6,466 nt of DNA from Bacillota bacterium (GCA_023407575.1 JAEYLX010000040.1:1-6466); one strand, 5' to 3'; positions 1-5,689 are shown, counted from the first letter of the stretch. Notes: generated from the sequence alone by a model not told the origin. Translations and numbers: made by a program.

Positions 1-45
1 ACAAAAATTAAATAAATAAAGTTTCATGGAAAACTAAGAATCACA

Positions 46-95
46 AAAAGAGTGAAAGTAAAGGAATGTAGTAATTCCAATGCTTTCACTCTTTT
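46..95. terminator. Hairpin, probable bidirectional terminator
   Basis: A perfect 13-bp stem pairs AAAAGAGTGAAAG (46-58) with CTTTCACTCTTTT (83-95). A second short stem, GGAAT (63-67) with ATTCC (74-78), lies inside the loop. The A-rich left arm and T-rich right arm are typical of terminators that work on both strands. No intact gene within the window reads into it from either side, so it may close a gene left of the window. It could also be a structural hairpin tied to the repeat that starts 8 bases downstream. Confidence 0.5.
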
Positions 96-102
96 ACATA
101 TA

Positions 103-154
103 TAACTATCCCCTAAAGCTAAATTTAGTGACTAGTTGAAATAACTGTAAATTA
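103..154 (+). repeat. Dispersed repeat, copy 1
   Basis: This 52-base block matches the reverse complement of 3763-3814 at 42 of 52 positions without gaps. The last 22 bases (133-154) are identical. Its first part (104-128) also resembles 2285-2309 at 20 of 25 positions. A GGGTCTC heptamer follows at 208-214, and its complement GAGACCC lies at 3734-3740 beside the inverted copy. The repeat is non-coding; its role is unknown. It may be an element end, a recombination site or a regulatory block. Confidence 0.6.
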
Positions 155-606
155 AATAAAATTGAATTGCAAGAAAAATTAAGTTAATAGCAAGATTTGT
201 TTTTTGTGGGTCTCTTTAATAAATTTGTAATAATATATATGTTTGAATAATAATTCTACATTATAAAATCCTTTTATTATTTATGCTACTTTTAAACAAT
301 ACAAAATGATAACTTTACTTAATGAAGTATTTTAATTAAAACATATATAATAAATATAAAAGATGCATTCATAGAAATAAAGCTATAAGTAATATTATTA
401 TCATAATAAAATACGACTGATAAAATGAATATTATTATTAATTCAAAAAACGAAATTCTTTATTTTTTTCATATAAACTTCTTAAATGAAATTATAACGA
501 GTTATATTTCCTTCGTACTCACTCTAATTTCTATCTGAATATATAGCTAAAACATGCTTACGATACCTATAGTTATTATTTTTAAAGTATATTGTTTCTT
601 TAAATA
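155..606. other. AT-rich intergenic stretch, mostly featureless
   Basis: No intact gene is visible on either strand. The only coding-like signal is the frameshifted minus-strand remnant at 319-472. The minus-strand frame at about 495-600 stays open for some 35 codons but has no start codon or ribosome binding site. It may simply be a decayed continuation of the group II intron fragment next to it. Base composition is extremely AT-rich throughout. Confidence 0.5.
319..472 (-). pseudogene. Remnant of a small hydrophobic protein, one frameshift
   Basis: On the minus strand an ATG (472-470) begins MKKIKNFVF and stops after nine codons at TGA. Removing one T from the T6 run just before that stop joins it to a second frame of 41 codons. 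That frame contains two hydrophobic stretches (LIIIFILSVVFYY and FIFIIYVLIKIL) and ends at TAA (321-319). The joined product would be about 50 residues with two short membrane-like segments. A weak AAGAAG sits before the ATG. I recognise no family. In such AT-rich DNA a hydrophobic frame can arise by chance, so this is a tentative remnant. Confidence 0.25.
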
Positions 607-721
607 GGTACAGGACGAGATTTTGCTGCAGGATTCATTCTGATTCCACCTCACGTAACAGTTATCACTATCAAGCATGGAACGGACTTTCAACATCAAG
701 TTGTTGCCATGCCGGACACAC
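607..721 (-). mobile_element. Truncated group II intron, 5' end (domain I part)
   Basis: This island is clearly richer in GC than its surroundings and is highly structured. Read on the minus strand it starts with GTGTGTCC (721-714), which fits the GUGYG 5' consensus of group II introns. It then shows a stem CATGG/CCATG-type pairing (707-712 with 675-680), stacked on TGTTG/CAACA (702-706 with 691-695). The side strand GAAAGTCCGTT (692-682) recalls the GGTGAAAGTCC segment of domain I. The boundary lies one base beyond the T run of the terminator at 724-760, which is the kind of site that class C introns use. No reverse transcriptase, domain V or 3' end is present, so only a dead fragment remains. 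The assignment rests on my recollection of consensus features. An unrelated structured RNA is the alternative. Confidence 0.5.
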
Positions 722-723
722 TA

Positions 724-760
724 AAAAAGGCAAACTTAATTAATTTAAGTTTGCCTTTTT
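724..760. terminator. Strong rho-independent terminator, bidirectional
   Basis: A perfect 16-bp stem (724-739 with 745-760, containing AAAAAGGCAAACTT and its complement) closes a 5-base loop. T runs follow on both strands. It lies 64 bases past the stop codon of the minus-strand secreted-protein gene and is its likely terminator. It can equally stop plus-strand transcripts from the left. Confidence 0.85.
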
Positions 761-824
761 TATTTTTTAAAAGTATTGAAAATTATATGTACTTGAATTA
801 CTCAAAGTATTAAAATTAAATTAA

Positions 825-1301
825 TTACCATTGTAAATGAAATTTATAAGTACCTGATACAGACGGATTAGCTCTTATATTATTCACTACACCAAGTATT
901 CCATGCTGACCCTTTGCACTCCAAGAACTACCTTTACCGTATCTTGTTGTTCCAGAAGAAGCAATAGTTCCACCATACTCACTAACAATTTCAAAAGATG
1001 TTTTTCCACCTTTTGGAGCGTCTGTTACTGTAACAACTATATTATCACTATCCATTTTCAGTATACCATATATATAGTCATAACGACCTTTAGTCAATTC
1101 TTTTGATGTAGTTCCATTTGTACGAGTAACACCCTTTGCATCAGTATATTCATATACAGCATTACCATCTGCATCAACAGTCATATTTATTTCCATACTG
1201 TTCTTAAAATCAGTTTTAGAATCAGCAAATGAGCTTGTCCCAAAATAACTAATTGCTATAATCGCTGCAGCTCCTGTAGATAGTATTTTCTTTTTAATCA
1301 T
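825..1301 (-). CDS. Secreted protein of unknown function
   Basis: The product is 158 residues with a clear Sec signal peptide: basic MIKKK, a hydrophobic core (residues 6-20), and likely cleavage after SSFA (residue 26). The mature part of about 132 residues has no cysteine and is rich in Gly, Thr, Ser and aromatic residues. Alternating hydrophobic stretches such as NIVVTVTDAP and SGTYKFHLQW suggest an all-beta fold. I chose the ATG at 1301 because GGGGGG (1312-1307 on the minus strand) lies 5 bases before it. An in-frame ATG at 1334 would add 11 residues in front of the signal peptide and has no such site. The gene stands alone, with a palindrome upstream and a strong terminator downstream. 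No LPXTG, lipobox or choline-binding repeat is seen. A small toxin, bacteriocin-like protein or surface-interacting factor is possible, but I recognise no family. Confidence 0.8.
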   Translation of the reverse strand: MIKKKILSTGAAAIIAISYFGTSSFADSKTDFKNSMEINMTVDADGNAVYEYTDAKGVTRTNGTTSKELTKGRYDYIYGILKMDSDNIVVTVTDAPKGGKTSFEIVSEYGGTIASSGTTRYGKGSSWSAKGQHGILGVVNNIRANPSVSGTYKFHLQW

Positions 1302-1370
1302 AATAACCCCCCATAATATTCCATAATATTTCAAAATAAAATTTTATATTTACTTTACACACTCATAATA

Positions 1371-1450
1371 ACATGTTTATATTAAAAATAATGTCGAAAT
1401 AAAATTCATTATAAAAATATTTTTCGACATTATTTTTAATATAAACATGT
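1371..1450. repeat. Perfect inverted repeat, 29-bp arms
   Basis: Arms 1371-1399 and 1422-1450 are perfectly complementary over 29 bases, with a 22-base spacer. The arms begin ACATGTTTATATTAAAAA and end near ATGTCGAAA. There is no T tract just outside either arm, so it is not a standard terminator. It starts 69 bases upstream of the start codon of the minus-strand secreted-protein gene. It could be a cruciform-forming regulatory site, a miniature mobile element or a plasmid-processing site. Confidence 0.75.
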
Positions 1451-1703
1451 AACCATATATAATCCAAACACATAAAGATATATTAGTTATAGTAAATATA
1501 ATTAATTTAAATATAAACTACCTCCACCTTTAGAGCATTGACTATAAATATATAAAATAGACCTGTAGGAGTATTTGGAAACCCTACTAAAGTTCCAAAG
1601 GTAAAATGTTACTAGTGGCATAAGTATTTTAGTATCAAAAGTAAGGTGTTGAAAAATAGTATTAAAAATTACTGAATTATATAAAAATAAGTGTTAATAT
1701 TAA
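1451..1703. other. Intergenic stretch with a small hairpin
   Basis: No gene is supported here. A 7-bp hairpin pairs TTTGGAA (1574-1580) with TTCCAAA (1593-1599) around a 12-base loop. TAGTATT (1657-1663) and AATACTA (1704-1710) form a longer-range inverted pair just before the next reading frame. No convincing promoter was found. Confidence 0.4.
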
Positions 1704-1763
1704 AATACTAAAACAAACGAAGAAAAAAAATTACTATGGGTAATATTTTGGATAGTTATACTT

Positions 1764-2012
1764 TTGGGATTTAAAATAGGATATGTGTATCGGACTAAAA
1801 TATACAGAGATTGGGTAGTATATGGTAAATACAAGTCAACTATTTGTGACGTAGGTGTATATATTTACGAGTATGATAAGAAGTATGTAATAAAGAATAA
1901 GACTGTAGCAAGAAATCCATATGATTATTTATATAGAGATATAAAGTTAAAACAGCTTAAAATAACTGGGTATGGATTAGAGCATAGAGGGGGGATATTT
2001 ATAGATGATTAA
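1764..2012 (+). CDS. Small membrane-anchored protein, start probably lost
   Basis: From the TTG at 1764 the frame gives 82 residues rich in Tyr, Lys and Ile, ending HRGGIFIDD. The same frame stays open upstream to 1704, and this extension encodes KKLLWVIFWIVILLGFKIGY, a textbook N-terminal membrane anchor. The true protein therefore very likely started further upstream, but no ATG, GTG or TTG exists between 1704 and 1764. A one-base loss in the A8 run at 1723-1730 would link it to a frame reading KQTKKK, which also lacks a standard start. No good ribosome binding site precedes the TTG. Either this is a decayed gene or it starts unusually. The soluble part would lie outside the membrane. No family is recognised. 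Confidence 0.4.
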   Translation: MGFKIGYVYRTKIYRDWVVYGKYKSTICDVGVYIYEYDKKYVIKNKTVARNPYDYLYRDIKLKQLKITGYGLEHRGGIFIDD

Positions 2013-2192
2013 AGGTAATTTTATTTGGTTTAGTGTACATATTAAAACTGTAAGTTCTGCTATAATTAAATAAATAATTATTTATAGGTGTTTTTTACGG
2101 ATTTAAATGAGGTAGAGGTAAATAAATTTATAAATAATAGGATAATGCTTAGAATTGAATTTAGAGCCTGTAAGTGGTATGATTTAAAGTAA
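2005..2192 (+). pseudogene. Decayed short reading frames
   Basis: Two short frames follow the membrane-protein frame. One starts at ATG 2005, overlaps its end and gives 22 residues (stop at 2071-2073). A second, from GTG 2088 to TAA 2190-2192, gives 34 residues containing TDLNEVEVNKFINNRIMLRI, which looks coding in composition. A G6 run precedes the first; the second has no ribosome binding site. They may be broken pieces of one former gene downstream of the membrane protein. From here to about 2280 nothing else is seen. Confidence 0.2.
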
Positions 2193-2284
2193 CTTAAACA
2201 GAATAATTAATAATCTAAAAAAGGGTAACTTAATTTAATTACTTTTGATATATCTGGAAGTATTGAAAACACTATACTTATTTA

Positions 2285-2309
2285 AACTATTCCCTAAGCC
2301 TAATTTAAG
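2285..2309 (+). repeat. Dispersed repeat, degenerate partial copy
   Basis: AACTATTCCCTAAGCCTAAT and the following bases match copy 1 (104-128) at 20 of 25 positions in the same orientation. The identical 22-base core of the other two copies is not conserved here. It lies just upstream of the padR control region. Confidence 0.4.
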
Positions 2310-2330
2310 GAGAAGTTAAGTGAAAATATA

Positions 2331-2400
2331 TAACTAATACTTGCATTACAAGTATTAGTTATAGTATTGTATTCTTATAATAATAAACCTTGTAATACAA
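2331..2400 (+). promoter_or_regulatory. padR control region: palindromes and -10 box
   Basis: A perfect 13-bp inverted repeat, TAACTAATACTTG (2331-2343) with its complement (2349-2361), precedes a consensus -10 TATAAT (2376-2381); the -35 match is poor. Nested in the hairpin is TTGCATTACAA (2341-2351). A near copy, TTGTAATACAA (2390-2400), a perfect palindrome, lies 49 bases downstream, past the -10. Over 18 bases the two sites agree at 14 positions, including a trailing ATTAG. This arrangement is typical of operators flanking a promoter, and PadR proteins commonly repress their own operon. Binding by this PadR is inferred. The ribosome binding site GGAGTG is at 2412-2417. Confidence 0.5.
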
Positions 2401-2419
2401 TGATTAGAAATGGAGTGAG

Positions 2420-2770
2420 ATGATGGAGTTAAATAAAGAGATATTGAAAGGCCATATAGATACTATGATACTTGCGATATTAGAAAAAAATGATTCTTAT
2501 GGATTTGAAATTGCTAAAAATGTTTTGGAACAAACAACCTTTGAACTAAAAGATGGAACATTATATATATCACTAAAAAGACTTGAGTCGAAAGGTTTTA
2601 TTGAATCTTACTGGCAAAGTAGTCAAGGTCCAGGTAATAGACGTAAGTACTACAAAATAACACAATATGGTATAGAAAGTTTAGATATAAAAGTGGATGA
2701 ATGGAATTTTGTAAAAAATATTATGGATAAATTCTTAGATGGGAGAGATGGTAATGGAAGTAATAAATAG
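2420..2770 (+). CDS. PadR-family transcriptional regulator
   Basis: The 116-residue product is a single-domain winged-helix repressor of the PadR family (short, subfamily-2 type). Diagnostic features are ILKGHIDTMILAIL at the N-terminus, YGFEIAK, and the recognition-helix region with GTLYISLKRLESKGFI (46-61). The wing QGPGNRRKYYKITQYG (69-84) follows, then a short C-terminal helix for dimerisation. Translation can start at ATG 2420 or 2423, behind GGAGTG at 2412-2417; family members usually begin near MELNKE. The last codons overlap the next gene, so the two are translationally coupled. PadR regulators of this type are often paired with HAAS-domain membrane proteins and likely govern that partner in response to membrane or envelope signals. 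Confidence 0.93.
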   Translation: MMELNKEILKGHIDTMILAILEKNDSYGFEIAKNVLEQTTFELKDGTLYISLKRLESKGFIESYWQSSQGPGNRRKYYKITQYGIESLDIKVDEWNFVKNIMDKFLDGRDGNGSNK

Positions 2771-3545
2771 CTACATTGATTCATTATATAAAAATGATAA
2801 TAGTCAAGAAGTACTAGAGCTTAAAGAAGAGTTAAAAGAACACTTAATAATGTCAGCAAATGAATTTATTAAAGAAGGATATGAAGAACAAGACGCTTAC
2901 GAAATGGCTATCAAAAAATTTGATGGTGGCTCTGATATGTTAAAAGAACTCTACTTTACTCTTAAAGAAAATAAAAAAGATATTAAAGAGACTAATAAGG
3001 TTGTAAAGATAATAACTAGAATATCAGGTGTAATGTTTATTCTATGTTTAATAACATCTACAATTCTTACATCTAGTAAAGCCTTTAGTTACATACATGA
3101 TAAGCAGTATACATATTGGGAACAAGTAAATTTAAATATATCACAAGAGTTAAATAAAATTATTAAAGATAAAGATGTGAAAAAAGATATAGATAGTTAC
3201 AAAGATGATATATCAAAATTATTATCATCTAGTAAGTTCAATAAAGATGTTATATTAATGTATGGTTATGAAAGTGCATATAAGCAAGCTTGGGAAACTT
3301 ATGAGCCATCATCTATTTTATATACTTATGGTAAGGATGCAACTGTAGATTATATGTTTATGAGAGGAGAAACTGTTGAAAATGATAGAGGTCAAAAACT
3401 TTATTATAATGTAAAATTAACAAGAGCACTTTATTATAAAATTTATGAAAATACAAGAGTATCAGCTATTTTAGCAACTCCAATTTTCTTTATAATTTAT
3501 GTAGTTTTAAAGATAACTTTTAGAAAAAAGAAAGTTAAGTTTTAA
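2754..3545 (+). CDS. HAAS-domain membrane protein, PadR partner
   Basis: From ATG 2754 the product is 263 residues. I prefer this start because GGGAGAG (2741-2747) lies 6 bases before it; ATGs at 2739 and 2748 are alternatives. Residues 1-75 match the HAAS (permease prefix) domain: SYIDSLYK, a helical ELKEELKEHL segment and GYEEQDAYEMAIKKFDGG. A membrane helix spans about 84-107 and a second about 234-255, leaving a lysine- and tyrosine-rich domain of about 125 residues between them outside the cell and a basic tail RKKKVKF. The start overlaps padR by 17 bases. HAAS proteins are thought to relay or tether signals with PadR repressors. What the external domain senses is unknown; I see no catalytic motif. 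Confidence 0.8.
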   Translation: MEVINSYIDSLYKNDNSQEVLELKEELKEHLIMSANEFIKEGYEEQDAYEMAIKKFDGGSDMLKELYFTLKENKKDIKETNKVVKIITRISGVMFILCLITSTILTSSKAFSYIHDKQYTYWEQVNLNISQELNKIIKDKDVKKDIDSYKDDISKLLSSSKFNKDVILMYGYESAYKQAWETYEPSSILYTYGKDATVDYMFMRGETVENDRGQKLYYNVKLTRALYYKIYENTRVSAILATPIFFIIYVVLKITFRKKKVKF

Positions 3546-3553
3546 CTAACATT

Positions 3554-3649
3554 ATGAAGATTTTAGTTTGTATATTATTATGTTTGATTATGAATCTATT
3601 TATAATTTATTTAATGTTGAAACTTATTATGGTTAAGTTAAAGTCATAG
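3554..3649 (+). CDS. Possible 31-residue hydrophobic peptide
   Basis: ATG 3554 opens 31 codons encoding an almost wholly hydrophobic peptide (KILVCILLCLIMNLFIIYL) with a basic end VKLKS. It lies 8 bases past the HAAS gene and stops inside the left arm of the operon terminator. It could be a third, single-membrane-span member of the operon. However, no Shine-Dalgarno sequence precedes the ATG, and AT-rich DNA yields such frames by chance. Confidence is low. Confidence 0.22.
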   Translation: MKILVCILLCLIMNLFIIYLMLKLIMVKLKS

Positions 3650-3671
3650 AATAAAATTCTATGACTTTTTT
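3640..3671 (+). terminator. Rho-independent terminator of the padR operon
   Basis: A perfect 13-bp stem AAAGTCATAGAAT (3640-3652) pairs with 3656-3668 around an AAA loop and runs into a T6 tract (3666-3671). It closes the PadR/HAAS operon about 95 bases after the HAAS stop codon. Confidence 0.88.
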
Positions 3672-3762
3672 AGTCTAATACTTTGATTTTACTAGGTTTG
3701 AAGCAACTTTGGTACCTTTTTACAGGAAAAACGGAGACCCCTCTATAACACTAAAACATTTA

Positions 3763-3814
3763 TAATTTACAGTTATTTCAACTACTCTCTAAACTGAAAT
3801 TTTAGGATTAGTTA
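3763..3814 (-). repeat. Dispersed repeat, copy 2 (inverted)
   Basis: This is the inverted counterpart of 103-154: 42 of 52 positions identical, with 22 consecutive identical bases at 3763-3784. GAGACCC (3734-3740) lies on its far side, as GGGTCTC does beside copy 1. It ends 6 bases before the -35 box of the next promoter. The two copies bracket about 3.6 kb carrying the secreted protein and the PadR operon. Confidence 0.6.
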
Positions 3815-3820
3815 TTTTTC

Positions 3821-3867
3821 TTGAAGTATCAAAAAAAATAGGTTAGAATACAATTAAGTAGAGGTTA
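3821..3867 (+). promoter_or_regulatory. Promoter and possible operator of the RHH gene
   Basis: TTGAAG (3821-3826) and TAGAAT (3844-3849) are separated by exactly 17 bases, a good sigma-A promoter. GGTTA occurs at 3841-3845, overlapping the -10, and again at 3863-3867, 22 bases on (two helical turns). Ribbon-helix-helix proteins often bind such direct repeats, so autoregulation by the downstream product is plausible but not shown. Confidence 0.6.
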
Positions 3868-3916
3868 ATTAATAAAACGCTAAAATAAAGAAAATGGATA
3901 TTTACAGGAGGTAGTT

Positions 3917-4276
3917 ATGAATAATAAAAAATTTAAAATAAGCGTTAATCTTACAAAAGATCAATATGATCAAATTATTGAACTTGCAAAAGAAAGTGGA
4001 CAAACCATTACAGATTTCGTTATATCTAAGTTGCCTATCCCTCAAGAAAATAACGTTACATTAGATATGGTAAAAGAAAAAATAAGTAAACTAAATATTT
4101 CAGAAGAGTTCAGTTTACCATTTTTATTTGGAGACGTATGGATTGAATTTTCAAAACGTAGTAGGCTATCAATGGGAAGATTGTTTTATAATAAAGTGGA
4201 AAGTGGAGAAATAGATAATATTAAATTTATAGATAAAAATAGTGCTAATTTAGCCTTTTATAGAAAAATAAAATAA
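3917..4276 (+). CDS. Ribbon-helix-helix protein with DUF1413 domain
   Basis: The 119-residue product begins with a ribbon-helix-helix-like segment: the strand KFKISVNLT (5-13) followed by two helices, DQYDQIIELAKESG and TITDFVISKLP (to residue 40). After a linker, residues 64-118 fit the DUF1413 pattern, with FLFGDVWIEFSK, RSRLSMGRLFYNKVESG, the NIKFIDKNSANLAFY tail and conserved Gly, Trp and Phe positions. A strong AGGAGG (3906-3911) lies 5 bases before the ATG. RHH proteins bind DNA as dimers and often control plasmid copy number, partition or their own promoter. Its position directly before the replication gene supports such a role. The function of DUF1413 itself is unknown to me. Confidence 0.75.
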   Translation: MNNKKFKISVNLTKDQYDQIIELAKESGQTITDFVISKLPIPQENNVTLDMVKEKISKLNISEEFSLPFLFGDVWIEFSKRSRLSMGRLFYNKVESGEIDNIKFIDKNSANLAFYRKIK

Positions 4277-4330
4277 AACTAACTAATTCTTAAAAATACA
4301 TAACGAGTATCTAATTCTAAATTTAAAACT

Positions 4331-4354
4331 GAGAGTCTAAAATCTCTCTTTTTT
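4331..4354 (+). terminator. Weak terminator after the RHH gene
   Basis: A 5-bp GAGAG (4331-4335) / CTCTC (4344-4348) stem with an 8-base loop runs into T6 (4349-4354), 55 bases past the stop codon. The stem is short, so read-through into the replication gene is likely. Confidence 0.5.
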
Positions 4355-4391
4355 ATTGTTTATTAAGAAAAAGTTAAATAAATACAAAATA

Positions 4392-4411
4392 TGATATAAT
4401 AGTGATATTAT
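4392..4411 (+). promoter_or_regulatory. Extended -10 promoter of rep with inverted repeat
   Basis: TGATATAAT (4392-4400) is a consensus extended -10; the -35 region (about 4372-4377) is poor, as is common with extended -10 promoters. An inverted repeat, ATAATA (4396-4401) and TATTAT (4406-4411) around GTGA, overlaps the -10. It could be an operator for autoregulation by the initiator or the RHH protein. The ribosome binding site AGGGGGTG is at 4421-4428. Confidence 0.55.
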
Positions 4412-4430
4412 CTACAAGTAAGGGGGTGAG

Positions 4431-5678
4431 ATGATGAGAAATGCAGTCAAAAAAGTAGATAATATTGAAGAGAGTATTGAGTATATAGATACGCTTCATG
4501 GAGAGAGTAAAGGGTGGATAACAAAAGCTGAAATAATTAAGCAAAGAGAGTTTAGTCAATGGCATTATTATGTTGAAGATTTGCTAAAACAAGACTTTGA
4601 TAAAGAAGATGTATATATATCAATGAGTACATTTTATAAGCCTATGAGAAGGATAGAGAACATAAAAGAGCTGACTTGTAACTTTATAGATTTAGATACA
4701 TATAATACTAAATTTACAAAAACTCAAATACTTATGAATTTAGAAGAAAATTATTTCAATAGGTCAATACCAATACCAAGTCTAATAATAGATAGTGGAA
4801 GAGGATTAACATTAGGTTGGACAATAGAGCAGGTGCCATATATGGCATTACCTTTATGGAAAGCAATACAAGAGTATTTATATAATCAATTAAAAGAGTT
4901 TGGAGCAGATAGAAAAGCATTGGATGCAACAAGAGTATTAAGAGTTCCAGGAAGTATAAACTCAAAGAGTGGTACAAGGGTTAAGATATTAGAAAAATAT
5001 GATTATGTATATACATTAAGAGAAATACAAAGAGAGTTTTTACCAGATCTAGATGAGAATAGACCAAAGAAAAAAGGTAGACCGAAAAAAATAGTTTATG
5101 TACATAGGGAACGTTCATTGTATCAAGGGAGAATATTAGATTTAGTAAAATTATGTGAACTAAGAAACTATGATGTAAAAGGTCAAAGAGAAATAATATT
5201 ATTCTTGTATAGATATTATTTATGTTATTTCTATGATGACGAGCAGAAGGCTTTAGAAGACGTTTTAGAACTTAATAAGGAATTTATACAACCATTAAGT
5301 GAAAAAGAGGTTATACGGGCAACAGGAAGTGCAGAAAGGGTATTTAAAGCAAAGGACAAGCAATATAAATACAAAAATGAAACTCTTATAGAGCTTTTAG
5401 AAATATCAGAGTATGAACAAACTCATATGCAGATTATTATTGGTAAAGAAGAATATAAACGAAGAGAAAATATAAGAGTTAAAAAAGTATATCAAGAAAA
5501 GTTAAAATCTAAAGGTAAGATGACAAAGAAGGAAGAATTAAAGATTTTAAGGGAAAAAATAAAAGTCCTTAGGGATAAAGGACTTAAAAACAAAGAAATA
5601 TCAAATGAGCTTAATGTTCCATTAAAAACTTTAAAACGTCATATTACCTATATGAAAAAGAATGACTTATTGGCGTAA
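4431..5678 (+). CDS. Replication initiator with AEP primase domain
   Basis: The 415-residue protein probably starts plasmid replication by binding the origin and synthesising primers. Residues 80-185 show archaeo-eukaryotic primase features: NFIDLDTY with the metal-binding D87-x-D89, DSGRGLTLGW (121-130), then D160 and DATRVLRVPGSINSK (165-179), matching the lRvPGt-N-K signature. A basic linker, RPKKKGRPKK (211-220), resembles an AT hook and could grip AT-rich origin DNA. A helical region (225-345) resembles the part that follows the primase in related clostridial Rep proteins. Residues 370-410 form a helix-turn-helix (GLKNKEISNELNVPLKTLKRHI). ATG 4431 or 4434 follows AGGGGGTG. No relaxase or rolling-circle motif is present. 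An annotation as a generic DNA-binding protein is possible; the primase motifs make replication much likelier. Confidence 0.82.
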   Translation: MMRNAVKKVDNIEESIEYIDTLHGESKGWITKAEIIKQREFSQWHYYVEDLLKQDFDKEDVYISMSTFYKPMRRIENIKELTCNFIDLDTYNTKFTKTQILMNLEENYFNRSIPIPSLIIDSGRGLTLGWTIEQVPYMALPLWKAIQEYLYNQLKEFGADRKALDATRVLRVPGSINSKSGTRVKILEKYDYVYTLREIQREFLPDLDENRPKKKGRPKKIVYVHRERSLYQGRILDLVKLCELRNYDVKGQREIILFLYRYYLCYFYDDEQKALEDVLELNKEFIQPLSEKEVIRATGSAERVFKAKDKQYKYKNETLIELLEISEYEQTHMQIIIGKEEYKRRENIRVKKVYQEKLKSKGKMTKKEELKILREKIKVLRDKGLKNKEISNELNVPLKTLKRHITYMKKNDLLA

Positions 5679-5689
5679 GTCATTCTTTT
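5656..5689 (+). terminator. Terminator overlapping the rep stop codon
   Basis: AAAAGAATGACTTA (5656-5669) pairs perfectly over 14 bases with 5676-5689, around the loop TTGGCG. The left arm encodes the last residues KKNDL and the right arm begins with the TAA stop, so the terminator is embedded in the gene end. The right arm ends in TTTT. Confidence 0.75.

Noticed and set aside
607..740. Plus-strand peptide reading (GTGRDFAAGFILIPPHVTVI) or cysteine-rich bacteriocin reading of the same island
   Set aside because: No start codon or ribosome binding site, several frames equally open, and the RNA-like folding fits a group II intron fragment better.
903..1106. Plus-strand frame of 67 codons
   Set aside because: It is the antisense shadow of the secreted-protein gene; cysteine- and serine-heavy composition, no ribosome binding site.
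103..3814. Complete transposon bounded by the inverted repeats
   Set aside because: No transposase or recombinase inside and no target duplication outside; only the repeats are supported.
4374..4565. Minus-strand frame of 63 codons
   Set aside because: Antisense to the start and promoter of the replication gene, with no supporting signals.
4756..4977. Minus-strand frame of 73 codons
   Set aside because: Antisense to the primase catalytic region; its leucine-rich hydrophobicity is an artefact of the opposite strand.
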